Positions 36,601 to 40,017 of a DNA stretch of 64,000 bases are shown here, piece by piece; positions within the stretch are counted from its first letter, which is position 1, and every line of letters begins with the position of its first letter. Origin of the DNA: Molanna angustata (taxonomy: Eukaryota; Arthropoda; Insecta; Trichoptera; Molannidae); contig OY754990.1 of the NCBI GenBank assembly GCA_963576475.1, forward strand, positions 3,499,256-3,563,255, written 5' to 3'. The notes under the pieces were generated by a model, which saw only the letters and a program-made list of their open reading frames with translations, did no database searches and had not been told where the DNA came from. A program made the position numbers and the translations under genes.

Positions 36601-39525
36601 AAATATCTTAAAATATTAAATAATTTGTATTTATGGGTTTATAGTTTGGTACTTATTCTTCAACTATATATACTATCGCTATCGACAGTTGGATCTCATG
36701 TGTTACATGCAACTAGTCTATAGTAAAACTGTTATTTGTTATCAATATACTCATTGTAAGTTTGGACCTATTCTTTCTTCTTCTATCTAAACCACTGTCC
36801 TTGTGTTCTTATTTCAAATCATATCAAATCACTTTGATTTGGCATCAAACTGTTAACCATTCGGTTAACCAACCCACTTAACTGGGATATAGTAAAATCT
36901 CTTTATTGGTAACCCCTCTGGTTACCAACTATATTTATTAGTAACCCCTCTGGTTACTAAACACGCTTGATTGGTAACCACTCTGGTTATTAATCAGCTA
37001 AAGTCTATTATATGAATTCAAAATATTACAAACCTTGCGAAAGTCTGACGGGCTTGTCGACCAGTGCACCATCCACCGTCGTGTCTCCGGCCTGCGGGTA
37101 GAGAGTGACCACTCCGTGAGAGTTCTCAATGTGGCAGTGCGAGGGCTGGACTCCGGTACCTTGGATCCGAATGTCCGAAGAAGGGTCTGAGCCGATAGTT
37201 ACCCTACCTGGAAAACAACGCAACAATCAAAATTTCAAAAAAGAATTTGTTTTGTTTATTAGCCTCTGAAAGATTTGATTAATAATGGCCTACTCAGATT
37301 ATGCATCTATTCTGAGGCTGTTGTTTTTACACATTGCATACCATCTGACTATAGATAGCAATCCAATAGAACAGGTCAATACTTTAAGATACTTAGGAAT
37401 AGTTGTGTCAAGGCTGGATTACTGTAATGCTGGTTTGCCCAAGTATCAGCTTGATAGATGACAAATAGTATTCAACACAGCAGCAAGGTTGATATATGGA
37501 TCTGACAAAAGATGTTACATAACACCTCTTCTTAAGGAACTACACTGGTTGAAATGTCCAGAATGAGTGGACTATAAGGTATGCCTGATGGTGTTTAAGG
37601 CTCTGAACGACTTGTCTCCATACTACATTCAAGAACTGTGTCAAAAGAATGTTCCATCAGGAAGACAGCTTACATGGAGATCGTCTGGACACAAACAGAG
37701 TCAATAAGGCGGCTTACTATGCCAACAGCGCCCTTGGAGTGATCTTGTATCACTAAACGGCGCTTTATGAATTCTATTTATTATTATTATTATTATAAAA
37801 GACCTAGCAGAAGATGGTGACCTCTGCGAAGAAATTCAGAGCGATAAAGCAGCTGCAGTCTTGGGCGTCCTAAAATCCATAATCTGGAAAAATGAGGATA
37901 CGGCTACAAAGAGAAAAATGAGAATTTACAAGGCATGCGTAGTACATAAGGTGTGGAGGCACGAACAGATACAGTCAGAAGTAAACGAATGTAGAAGACT
38001 TCAGAAATAAGGACACTGATAATGATAGCAGACAAAACCTTGAGGGACCGAGTGAGGAAGACCAAAATATGGAAAATACGTGGGGTTGATGATGTTATCA
38101 GGTGGAGTAGGCAGCGGAGGAGGGACTGGTACGGTAACGACCAAAGGATGAACAGTGCTAGACTACCTCATATTGTGGTGCACAATCTGCCTCACGGAGC
38201 CTCTCCTCGCGTTAGGTCGCCTAAAAGATGGGAGGGATAGCTGGGAGTCCACTTCGCAGGAGGAAAGGACCACTTTAAATGGACCCAAAGTTCTACATAA
38301 AAGAAGAAGAAAATATTCGTAAATGACAGATTAATAGATTGAAACTGTCGTTTAACGCAGCTGTAACGTTAATCTATGGGGTTGATAAAAGATGTCACAT
38401 AACAGCTTTATTTAAAGAGTAGCACTGGTTGAGGTGTCCCGCTACAGCCGATTTCGTTCACCTAAAGCCCAAGCATTCGCTTAGTTTAGGAATGTTTTGA
38501 AAAAAAAATGTAAGTAAGAATATTTACCCATAAACACCTGATCCCAATTTTCTTTCCTTTTTCATCAATATTAATATAATTAATGTTTTTTTTTTCTATC
38601 AATATGTTTGCTGTTGTACATAATATTCTGGTTGGTTGGAAGAACTTATCCAATGACAATAAGCCCGCAAGTTCTTTTTTTTTTAAATAAAAAAATGAAT
38701 ATGTGTCGTGCTTTACTATGTATCCCTATTCATAGTTCTGATTTTTTTAGCTCTTCATGTGAAGTACATTCAGCTAGACTATGGAATAGCCTAAGTCCTG
38801 ATATTACGTCGTCTATCTCACTAAACATCTTCAAGAAAAGGCTAAAGCAAAAATATTTATCTGACAACACCTGATTACATCTTCCTCTCCTCTTCCTTTC
38901 CTTATCCCTTAGTCTTCCTATCATTGCTATGATTTATTCTTATATACTTTCTTCTTTGTTTTTGTATTCTTTTAATACTTTTCTTCTGCTATCTTTATTT
39001 ATTTTGTAATGTGATTAACTTATTGCCATAGTACACATTGTTTTGTATATTTAACATTTACTCTGGTTGGTTGGAAGAAATTGTCATTAGGCAATAAGCC
39101 TGCCAGTGTACTAATTATATGCACAAGAAGATTAAATAAATAAAAATAAATAAATATGTCCTTGTTAAACAAGTACATATTATACATTTTCCTCTGTTCC
39201 CTAAAATAAGCAAATAAATGCTTGTGCTATAGGTGAACGAAATCGGTCGAGGCAGGATTCGAACTCGCAACCACTGGATTACTAGCCCAGCGCGCTAACT
39301 GCTCTGCCATCGACCCATCTAAAGTGTGCGATATATATATATATATCATGTACAAAAAGAAAAATGAATATATGTATGTATGAGAATGTAAATACTCTCG
39401 TTAAGTTACATATACTTTTTTTAAAGAAAACAAAAATGATACCTTGTTTGATAGGATGTATGGTGACTGCGGTGCTGAGTCGGCCACAACCCAAGCTGAC
39501 GAGGTGAGGAGTATTGGTAGCTACC
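9453..39525 (-). CDS. PHLDB/LL5-like FHA scaffold gene, ten internal exons visible (both ends missing)
   Basis: Exons (genomic): 39443-39525, 37034-37207, 32744-33759, 21373-21478, 20129-20246, 17471-19046, 15359-15558, 13843-13971, 10666-12146, 9453-9624. Every junction has AG acceptor and GT donor on the minus strand, and the phases match end to end, giving about 1685 codons with no stop. The FHA segment reads PHLVSLGCGRLSTA, then RVTIGSDPSSDI, PSHCHIEN and LRFNHPAEA, the pattern of vertebrate PHLDB1/2. Family knowledge: LL5 proteins bind phosphoinositides through a C-terminal PH domain and anchor microtubule plus-end and cortical complexes. The PH domain is not in the window and must lie below 9453; the N-terminal residues lie above 39525. 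The central exons are much longer than the folded parts and rich in Ser, Asn, Asp and Glu, so probably disordered. Family assignment is strong. Exact junctions come from eye-read splice sites, and an extra microexon inside an intron cannot be excluded. Confidence 0.9.
9940..10495. repeat. Minisatellite of CATAGCAAACCTATGTAAAC type
   Basis: Irregular 20-42 bp units (ATAGCAAACCTATGTAAAC, CTCACAGCAAACATAGAAAA) repeated more than 15 times. It lies in the intron between LL5 exons 9 and 10, ending 170 bases from exon 9. A LINE-tail scrap, CAGCTGGTGTCCCCTAC, follows at 10484. Confidence 0.9.
10666..12146 (-). CDS. LL5-like exon 9 of 10: coiled coil, disordered region and conserved helix
   Basis: 1481 nt, phase 2 in, phase 1 out. 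It begins LAYREELQNEITALTQKID, finishing the coiled coil of exon 8, then ISxLxxET..LQAEYVKLLNKIEGL. A long Ser/Asp/Lys-rich section follows (SLSRLKSKDKKSKQKSQD). It ends LGRRTLDSLREVERNRVA and MLEQKG, which with exon 10 makes the conserved pre-PH helix. The ORF extends beyond the acceptor only because the adjoining 30-bp repeats are open by chance. Plus-strand frames here are shadows. Confidence 0.9.
12165..12480. repeat. 30-33 bp minisatellite abutting an LL5 acceptor
   Basis: Units of CATGTCTCATGGATACATAA plus TTTAAATCTTT, about ten diverged copies. The array starts about 18 bases upstream of the exon 9 acceptor (12147). Confidence 0.9.
12587..12765 (+). mobile_element. SINE family 3 (tRNA-like)
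   Basis: Head GGTGGCAGAGGGGAATGCGC, then GTTAGCAATGCAGTGG, B box GAGTTCGAATC, body ACCGATTTCGTTTACCTATA and tail with GACATATTCATTC. Sense orientation is opposite to the gene. Confidence 0.75.
12990..13735. repeat. 18-bp minisatellite, about 35-40 copies
   Basis: Unit GGGACGGGAGGTACTGAA; copies from about 13158 to 13670 are almost identical, with degenerate copies on both sides. It is G-rich on the plus strand. The length of 18 keeps both strands open, giving two spurious repetitive ORFs (YLPSLQ on minus, GGTEGT on plus). In LL5 transcripts it reads CTCCCGTCCCTTCAGTAC. Diverged units recur at 48615-48955. Confidence 0.97.
13843..13971 (-). CDS. LL5-like exon 8 of 10: coiled-coil exon
   Basis: 129 nt, phase 2 in, phase 2 out. 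It encodes LEREFTRHEATLEELRN and NEKKTFEDMEFQDLEEEAD. The K.FEDMEFQ.LE.E core is highly typical of PHLDB1/2. The acceptor is CGTTAACTTCAG and the donor GTTAGT. The following intron holds the large 18-bp minisatellite. Confidence 0.92.
14180..14518. mobile_element. GC-rich MITE with about 30-bp terminal inverted repeats
   Basis: Left end ACGTCCTAGGTAGGCGATTC (14181) and right end inverse ACGTCCTACGTAGGCAATTC (to 14514), both continuing AAAG.GAAC. The interior is rich in CG dinucleotides, unlike its surroundings. Target duplication is not clear, so superfamily is open. The two small ORFs inside are chance. Confidence 0.75.
14552..14655 (-). mobile_element. SINE family 1, 3' part only
   Basis: Minus-strand match to the body (TAACACGCACCCAATAACAA, ATTCTGGAGAC, CATCTCACAGATC). 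The head is missing. Confidence 0.75.
14710..15309 (-). mobile_element. 5'-truncated LINE insertion with 14-bp target duplication
   Basis: TACATTCAGGAGTT occurs at 14696-14709 and 15310-15323. Just inside the left copy is a T run, the poly-A of a minus-strand element. Minus frames read WQDLWKIKGNETKGTYYYNI, MRLGHCSIATHLYNVK and CACGADLEKLDRVFFECPIN, an RNase H and CxC...H..FEC LINE tail. A stop after NVK shows it is dead. Its 5' end lies 34 bases downstream of the exon 7 donor of LL5. Confidence 0.88.
15359..15558 (-). CDS. LL5-like exon 7 of 10: coiled-coil exon
   Basis: 200 nt, phase 0 in, phase 2 out. It encodes LEMEKALLRGEYDSEIAI, LHLEQGRLVGLRDKAAG, then Lys/Gln/Glu-rich helix (KRHKQQEERQAAQGEKVKE). 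This matches the EKALL.GE...E...L..E pattern of PHLDB coiled coils. A LINE copy with 14-bp target duplications sits 34 bases past its donor. Confidence 0.9.
15617..16654 (+). mobile_element. Helentron/DINE-1-like non-autonomous element, complete
   Basis: It starts TCCAACTGTCGAT, followed by a hairpin around GTTCTCTTAACATATCGACA, then a GT/GTCT/GTCC microsatellite at 15820-15885 and a conserved AT-rich body. Near the end is the inverted copy ATCGACAGTTGG (16619-16630), then a small hairpin CATGT/ACATG and terminal CAACTAG. This layout of subterminal inverted repeats, internal microsatellite and 3' hairpin with CTAG is typical of HINE elements. A 1046-bp sister is at 35671-36716. Confidence 0.8.
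16805..17333. mobile_element. MITE with GGGCCGGTATTACAGTC ends and 3-bp duplication (Harbinger-like)
   Basis: Ends GGGCTGGTATTACAGTC (left) and inverse GGGCCGGTATTACAGTC (right), flanked by TAT on both sides. It contains CTTGAGTTTAGCTCTTAA and inverse TTAAACTCAAG near the ends. A 565-bp sister lies at 27214-27778 with ATA flanks. No transposase frame. PIF/Harbinger fits the 3-bp duplication but TWA would be the expected target. Confidence 0.75.
17334..17402 (-). mobile_element. SINE family 3 tail scrap
   Basis: TTTTTTGTAACAAAAAATGA and ATATGTCTTTGTTAGAC resemble the 3' end of SINE 3. Very short. Confidence 0.4.
17471..19046 (-). CDS. LL5-like exon 6 of 10: giant disordered exon ending in coiled coil
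   Basis: 1576 nt, phase 2 in, phase 0 out, about 525 residues. The first third is Ser/Pro/Asn-rich with three Y-E-N-[VF] motifs (near 18905, 18830 and 18567) and a SYERN variant near 18670. The middle is acidic (ETDEKDILLDPDNVF, DIPELDEIHRHIDRDLSR). The last 100 residues are heptad-like (EEFLKREKERLMKDN, LETLRCKRKEVLTEIHKVK) and look like coiled coil. The ORF continues into the intron at both ends but both splice sites are consensus (TTCCTCTTGCAG and GTGAGTAAA). The plus-strand frame inside (18035-18571) is a shadow. Confidence 0.88.
19060..19364. other. Intron sequence, unassigned
   Basis: 19160-19360 is more GC-rich than average (CTGCCACGGGGGGTTTGG, GATAATCCTGACTGTGAGTG) and has short open frames on plus, one with a cluster of cysteines (NPDCECNMWC). 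No splice or domain evidence; probably an old LINE zinc-knuckle remnant or chance. Confidence 0.35.
19365..19818. mobile_element. Foldback element split by a SINE
   Basis: Left arm TCTAGACAACATGTCATTTA then GCTCAAGAAAAGATAA (19375-19408); right arm is its inverse (19755-19808). An inner hairpin at 19705-19760 has a 21-bp perfect stem (AATGTATGGAAGTGACAGTTG-type arm) and a 12-base loop. SINE 2 entered at CAATG, repeated as AATG on its far side. Confidence 0.8.
19409..19625 (+). mobile_element. tRNA-derived SINE, family 2
   Basis: Head GTGGCACAGTTGGTAAGCCG, B box GGCTCGATTCCC, then GAGAAATTTATTT, CTTCTCTGGGCTGGAAACAC and GGAAGAAATTGCCATACGGC, ending in (ATT)n. Copies also at 50738 (3' half), 51905 (minus), 56246 and 59606 (minus). 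Confidence 0.9.
20129..20246 (-). CDS. LL5-like exon 5 of 10
   Basis: 118 nt, phase 1 in, phase 2 out. It encodes GVPTTPTEKKQHNKI then ITNGSLPRGIHNTPN and IVQTSDGYF. The acceptor is TTTCATTTCAG and the donor GTTATTATT. No domain is recognised; it is polar and Thr/Asn-rich. I call it coding because the frame joins exon 4 to exon 6 exactly and both splice sites are good. The non-consensus +3 donor base suggests it might be skipped, but skipping would shift the frame (118 is not a multiple of 3). Confidence 0.78.
20500..20600 (-). pseudogene. LINE 3' end scrap
   Basis: Minus strand TTGGTTGGAAGATATTGCCT.. and AAAAGCCCGCCATTGTGC match the LINE tail at 39060-39115. Confidence 0.6.
20700..20925 (+). 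repeat. R4 dispersed repeat
   Basis: Shares AATAAGAAGGCATAATTGG, GCGCAAGCACATAAAGTGAT, TCTCTATTGAGATG and AATCCAATGTTTGCGTATAT with copies at 8640, 9110 and 45300. A 20-bp inverted repeat (ATGGAGTTCTATA/ATGACATATTAAG region) lies just upstream at 20638-20690. Confidence 0.8.
21040..21368. repeat. 43-bp minisatellite beside the exon 4 donor
   Basis: Unit AACAGTAAAATTTTGGTGAA plus TTTTATTTTGATAATAACAA; starts at 21061, 21104 and so on, about seven copies. The last copy ends a few bases from the donor of LL5 exon 4 (21371-21372). Confidence 0.92.
21373..21478 (-). CDS. LL5-like exon 4 of 10: coiled-coil exon
   Basis: 106 nt, phase 0 in, phase 1 out. It encodes AHQHRMEDENQKYLEEAR then LEEILNMCAEYEKQISL. 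The RLEEIL.MC.EYE.Q pattern is the conserved helical motif seen in PHLDB proteins. The acceptor is TTTTTTGCCTCAG and the donor GTGAGTATC. An AT-rich 43-bp tandem repeat begins almost directly after the donor. The 11.3-kb upstream intron holds a nearly full LINE ORF. Confidence 0.88.
21629..21962. mobile_element. Foldback MITE with CTGGACCTCAGAGCCA ends
   Basis: Left CTGGACCTCAGAGCCA and right inverse TGGCTCTGAGGTCCAG, with AGAT on both outer flanks. The interior is repeated blocks of TTCGAAATATTATTGAAAGA and GTCAAAACCTCA in both orientations. About 80 unrelated bases are lodged at 21778-21850. Confidence 0.78.
22225..25015 (+). mobile_element. LINE, 5'-truncated, with one open EN/RT frame (CR1/Jockey type)
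   Basis: Open frame 22225-24645 (about 806 codons, no internal stop; no true start because the 5' end is missing). It begins inside the AP endonuclease domain, whose last motif is TVSDHYA. RT motifs follow in order: NYRPISLLNTSAKIIEK, QFGFR, motif A FLDIAKAFDTISH, motif B GVPQGSTLGPILFTIYIN, motif C FADDTVLL and YLGIYID. The C-terminal part has no RNase H. The 3' UTR runs to an A-rich tail near 24985-25010. It lies in the big LL5 intron in opposite orientation to the gene. The clean frame suggests a young insertion. CR1 versus Jockey is not settled by eye. I could not find a clear target duplication. Confidence 0.93.
25016..25260. other. Intron sequence, nothing recognised
   Basis: No ORF, hairpin or repeat boundary that I can support. 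Confidence 0.4.
25262..26230 (-). pseudogene. LINE C-terminal half and 3' UTR, frameshifted
   Basis: Minus frames read VVKDLGVYIDYNLSWHEQI, LDYADVSYLDANEEHLNKLE, LQNVCIRFIFGLKKFDHI, RNLLHWPKIRQRRNIH and SIPIHSSDFLSS. This is the post-RT region of a CR1/Jockey-type LINE. Its 3' UTR (TTGGTTGGAAGAAATTGCC) ends at 25265. A related 3' end is at 38700-39140. Confidence 0.85.
26405..26590. repeat. 34-bp minisatellite, 5 copies
   Basis: Unit TTATTGTAGTTGTCATGCGG plus ATACAAATTACAAA; copies 34 bases apart (26417, 26451 and so on). Confidence 0.93.
26728..27055 (+). pseudogene. LINE RT C-terminal tail carrying a palindromic insertion
   Basis: GTAGAGGTCGCCCCAGAAAT then, after the insertion, ATAATCGGTGACGTGCGCTG, AAGAGATGAAGAGACTGGCG and GTGTTTGGTGCAGACCAATC. 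Encodes GRPRNNYIDQIIGDVRC and MKRLADDRVKWKDGVFGADQS. Uninterrupted copies at 45755-45925 (plus) and 49430-49620 (minus) define the empty site. Confidence 0.85.
26763..26925. mobile_element. Near-perfect 163-bp palindrome (foldback element)
   Basis: Arms of about 76 bases begin CTGAAGGGCTAGCCAAGATG and include AAAAAACGAAAACGTTGACG. I see one mismatch (CTGAACG against CTAAACG). The centre is a short GTTATCAAAC repeat. Inserted into the LINE tail between GACC and AGAT without visible duplication. Confidence 0.92.
27214..27778. mobile_element. Harbinger-like MITE, second copy
   Basis: Ends GGGCCGGTATTTCAGTC and inverse GGGCCGGTATTGCAGTC; ATA on both flanks. Interior about 90% like 16805-17333, but with an extra block TTTGTTTTGTTGTGTGGAAC near 27515. 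Confidence 0.8.
27782..27935 (+). mobile_element. SINE family 1, 3' part
   Basis: Starts GAGACACAGTTTTTAATTAT directly beside the MITE end, then the body (TTTTCAGTCTGGATCTGTGA, TATTGGGCGAGTG) and the end TTGCCTTAGAAGCAATATAA. The tRNA head is missing. Confidence 0.8.
27936..28194. other. No supported feature
   Basis: AT-rich, no ORF or repeat structure that I can identify. Confidence 0.4.
28195..28690 (+). pseudogene. LINE RT C-terminus with 3' tail
   Basis: Reads CGKTMYDRIRNDDIRRECM, KMKINAQRWFGHIERMSDD, GRPRKSWHNHINGILKDGN and, after one stop, RRACMRRCMDVNEARNE and GVWRSVLSAFPK. This is the common arthropod endonuclease-RT tail. Tail copies: 3225, 3645, 46965, 48050, 57590 and 63235. Plus and minus shadow frames overlap. 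Confidence 0.8.
28690..29050 (-). repeat. R4 dispersed repeat, long copy
   Basis: Minus-strand match to 8640-9060, including AACATCTCAATAGAGACGAA, TTGCGCAACGTTCA and GTAACGAAGAAACCTTTTTG, AAACAATGAAAACAACAGTC. Confidence 0.8.
29160..29475 (-). pseudogene. LINE RNase H tail remnant
   Basis: Minus frame has PERYSRSKETHVSINGILA and a CLVNRVVIWQSAFNVPF stretch, parallel to EEPDRYSHSEETHIIING at 2390. Internally deleted. Confidence 0.65.
29480..29815 (+). pseudogene. LINE RT C-terminus
   Basis: Open frame MVERHEIMRQQTRIIDVAKR, LKWRWAGHVARSSDDRWPKR, SVGRPPLRWRDDIVRYAG and QDRAKWREMEEAFVQEWT, ending in a stop. This is the tail of an endonuclease-RT LINE, same type as 46560-46870. Confidence 0.85.
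29816..30269. other. LINE 3' flank and unassigned AT-rich sequence
   Basis: 29820-29950 (GACCCCAACAGTCGGCACAT) resembles 28215-28250 (GACCCCTACAGTCGACACAG), probably a shared LINE 3' UTR. Nothing else is supported. Confidence 0.45.
30270..30432 (-). repeat. Third copy of the 3925/4385 dispersed repeat
   Basis: Minus frame ERDIKGRLNPAYMVASPCGS and RGPGFVNSVKPRLPFSFV, alike to both earlier copies. Confidence 0.8.
30740..31520 (+). mobile_element. Penelope-like element fragment, GIY-YIG half, with inverted terminal pieces
   Basis: The coding part 30822-31187 is flanked by the same terminal sequence in opposite directions: 30750-30823 (minus) and 31385-31505 (plus), both with GGTGAATGGGAGTCGCGTTT and AAGTAGAACGTAAAATT. 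The plus copy has the complete stem-loop region. Inverted partial ends are usual for Penelope insertions. Confidence 0.85.
30822..31187 (+). CDS. Penelope GIY-YIG endonuclease domain (partial ORF, 121 codons)
   Basis: No start codon; the frame is entered from the 5' truncation point. Motifs: RSGVYSLTCNACSGIYVGQT (GVY then YVG form of GIY-YIG), GRSLNTRLKEHLACF (catalytic Arg and the His of the Penelope type) and a terminal LLLPLE before the stop. The upstream linker LNNSKDKIDKL is homologous to INNKDKVEQLNNSGIY at 60870-60925, so this copy and the RT copy at 59860-60930 belong to related families. The frame has no stop. In full elements the GIY-YIG domain nicks target DNA for target-primed reverse transcription; without RT this copy cannot act by itself. 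Confidence 0.9.
   Translation, partial: LNNSKDKIDKLNRSGVYSLTCNACSGIYVGQTGRSLNTRLKEHLACFRLKKDTSNFATHLLESEHSFNSQTGINLIHSLRKGKKLDKLEILEINRVKCNSNVPLINAQIDFNTSPLLLPLE
31687..31893 (-). mobile_element. tRNA-derived SINE, family 1
   Basis: Complete minus copy: head inverse ends CAACTGAGCCACAAAGGCC, B box GGTTCGATTCCCGGTGGAG, and 3' end at CGGGCAACTAACAGGTACTA. The left flank 31500-31690 is T-rich. Confidence 0.9.
31990..32400 (-). pseudogene. LINE C-terminal tail
   Basis: Minus frames have LLINTAAQLWNDLPNS, PGLLETRINVFLSRLQTLPN and ATQCASTEEYNG. Nearly identical protein at 47130-47330. The end of an R1-like tail (GATCAGCCTTAATGTG) lies at 32345-32395. Confidence 0.75.
32744..33759 (-). CDS. LL5-like exon 3 of 10: end of FHA domain and long polar linker
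   Basis: 1016 nt, 338 full codons, ending in phase 0. It opens GCMIGIGRSNYLRFNHPAEA, matching the PHLDB segment just after FHA strand 10. A Pro/Asn/Ser-rich linker follows with no predicted fold. Features seen: basic Pro motifs (KRKPPTVPRKTYRELDQ), a run of polar residues around SNSSNSDQE and repeated NNLNNASEQ-type stretches. It is notably more GC-rich than its surroundings, which supports real coding sequence. The plus-strand open frames over the same stretch are shadows. Confidence 0.9.
33838..34040. repeat. Dispersed repeat (R5)
   Basis: TTTTAACTCCTCACTAACCC AAGGGG and ATTTCTCAACAGGTATCAT match 47890-48035 and 49290-49400. Non-coding. Confidence 0.5.
34300..34905. repeat. LTR-like repeat containing a 121-bp tandem duplication
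   Basis: 34546-34666 and 34667-34787 are near-identical (TATTTAGATATGTCTCTGCA, GTGTCTCATACGTGAACTTG, AGTTAGGAAGCCACGTGATC). The same layout recurs at 63540-64000. Because a Ty3-type gag remnant follows, an LTR origin is likely, but the ends are not defined. Confidence 0.6.
34940..35480 (+). pseudogene. LTR-retrotransposon gag remnant (Ty3-like), frameshifted
   Basis: Frame 1 reads KMAILLSNIDDKGLSIYENF, ATFEEVITFFDEYCEPI and EIYKFNK. Frame 2 continues VIELKYQANKCNFQC, IMIKNQLITGMKNINTRQEL and ESLNDTIKRAMITELSET. Order and spacing match capsid regions of Ty3-type gag (…LL..IG..a..IY..F…; …YKFN.R.Q…L..LA..C.F). About 30 residues are missing at the frame break. No protease or pol was found. Confidence 0.75.
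35671..36716 (+). mobile_element. Helentron/DINE-1-like element, complete
   Basis: Starts TCCAACTGTCGATTCGTTCA, has GT/GTCT repeats at 35870-35925, inverse ATCGACAGTTGG near 36680-36692, 3' hairpin CATGT/ACATG and terminal CAACTAG. It is inserted between A and T, as for Helitrons. Confidence 0.82.
36850..36992. repeat. Series of four small hairpins beside the exon 2 donor
   Basis: GTTAACCATTCGGTTAAC (36852-36869), GGTAACCCCTCTGGTTACC (36908-36926), AGTAACCCCTCTGGTTACT (36940-36958) and GGTAACCACTCTGGTTAT (36973-36990). The stems show compensatory changes. The cluster ends about 40 bases from the exon 2 donor in the transcript. Confidence 0.9.
37034..37207 (-). CDS. LL5-like exon 2 of 10: core of FHA domain
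   Basis: 174 nt, phase 1 to phase 1. The exon encodes RVTIGSDPSSDIRIQG, PSHCHIENSHGVVTLYP and VDKPVRLSQ. It carries the usual FHA landmarks: Gly then Ser in the GSD segment, Ser-His in PSHCHI (phosphopeptide-facing in classical FHA domains) and the Asn of IEN. In classical FHA domains an Arg precedes the GxD/S loop; here RVTIGSD has its Arg four residues earlier, as in PHLDB relatives, so phosphothreonine binding is not assured. Just past the donor lie four short GTAACC-type hairpins. Confidence 0.93.
37330..37790 (+). pseudogene. LINE RT C-terminus (CR1/L2 type)
   Basis: Reads NTLRYLGIVVSRLDYCNAGL, NTAARLIYGSDKRCYITPLL, KELHWLKCP, DYKVCLMVFKALNDLSPYYI; ends in (ATT)n at 37770-37790. Two or more stops. 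A shorter relative is at 38340-38440 (HITALFKE*HWL). Confidence 0.8.
37795..38300 (+). pseudogene. LINE RT C-terminus (endonuclease-RT type)
   Basis: AAAVLGVLKSIIWKNEDTAT and ADKTLRDRVRKTKIWKI, VDDVIRWSRQRRRDWYG, SPRVRSPKRWEG, tail with AAGAAGAAGAAAA. Similar tails at 7800 (minus) and 48960-49080 (plus). Confidence 0.75.
38440..38520 (+). mobile_element. SINE family 3, partial
   Basis: ACAGCCGATTTCGTTCACCT AAAGCCCAAGCAT is the junction of head and body of SINE 3. Ends lost. Confidence 0.6.
38690..39145 (+). pseudogene. LINE 3' end with last ORF codons and UTR
   Basis: CIPIHSSDFFSSSCEVHSAR, LWNSLSPDITSSISLNIFKK and RLKQKYLSDNT stop, the same protein end as 25560-25690 (minus). The 3' UTR has TGGTTGGTTGGAAGAAATTG TCATTAGGCAATAAGC, shared with SINE 2. 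Confidence 0.88.
39150..39325 (-). mobile_element. tRNA-derived SINE, family 3 (best copy)
   Basis: Minus head: GGGTCGATGGCAGAGCAGTT, AGCGCGCTGGGCTAGTAATC, B box GAGTTCGAATCCTGCC, then body GATTTCGTTCACCTATAGCA and tail. An anticodon-like AGT suggests a tRNA-Thr-like source. It lies about 120 bases past the exon 1 donor. Confidence 0.85.
39443..39525 (-). CDS. LL5-like exon 1 of 10: start of FHA domain
   Basis: The acceptor tract ends TTTATTTCAG and the donor is GTATCA. The exon gives about 28 residues, VATNTPHLVSLGCGRLSTA followed by VTIHPIKQ, and ends with one base of a Gly codon. The LVSLG..RLSTA stretch is the first FHA strand in PHLDB1/2. The exon starts with one base completing a codon, so an upstream coding exon must exist. 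A LINE remnant begins within about 15 bases upstream of the acceptor, so little native intron is left there. Confidence 0.9.
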
Positions 39526-39534
39526 CTGAAATAA

Positions 39535-39745
39535 AAACATACCGATGCTTTAGTGTGAGTGGTCCTATTAAGTGGAATTCACTGCCTCTAGATGTCCGCA
39601 GTGCTCAAAGCAAGAGCACTTTCACTAAAGGACTAAATAAAAACAGCTTTGTTTCAGAGAGCAACACAACATTAAACTATCAGCGCCCTTGGTATGATCT
39701 TGAATCATCAAATGACTGATTATTATTATTATTATTATACCGACT
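39535..39745 (+). pseudogene. LINE C-terminus scrap adjoining LL5 exon 1
   Basis: YRCFSVSGPIKWNSLPLDVR, SAQSKSTFTKGLNKNSFV ends in (ATT)n at 39718-39738. Same class as 37560-37790 (…PWSDLVSLNGAL). Confidence 0.75.
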
Positions 39746-40017
39746 GTGTTCAGGTAAAAGGCGTTGATCCACAATTTTGGCAAAACTAGATTTATGGTGG
39801 AAAACCAATATTCGGAGTATTTCATACATTCTGGCAAAAGGATTTTATGTCTAGTTTTTGTAAAAAAAACTCAAAATAATATTTTCATGCTAGGACTAAA
39901 AATGAAAATATCAACCAGGTAAAAGGATTTAAACCACATGAATTTCATATGCCCACCTAAATATACCATCCAGATTATTTTACGGCAAAGCAAAAGGCAT
40001 TATTTCTTTATTTTAAT
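39746..40017. other. No supported feature
   Basis: AT-rich; upstream of the visible LL5 exons. No splice-flanked open segment with PHLDB N-terminal similarity found here. Confidence 0.4.
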
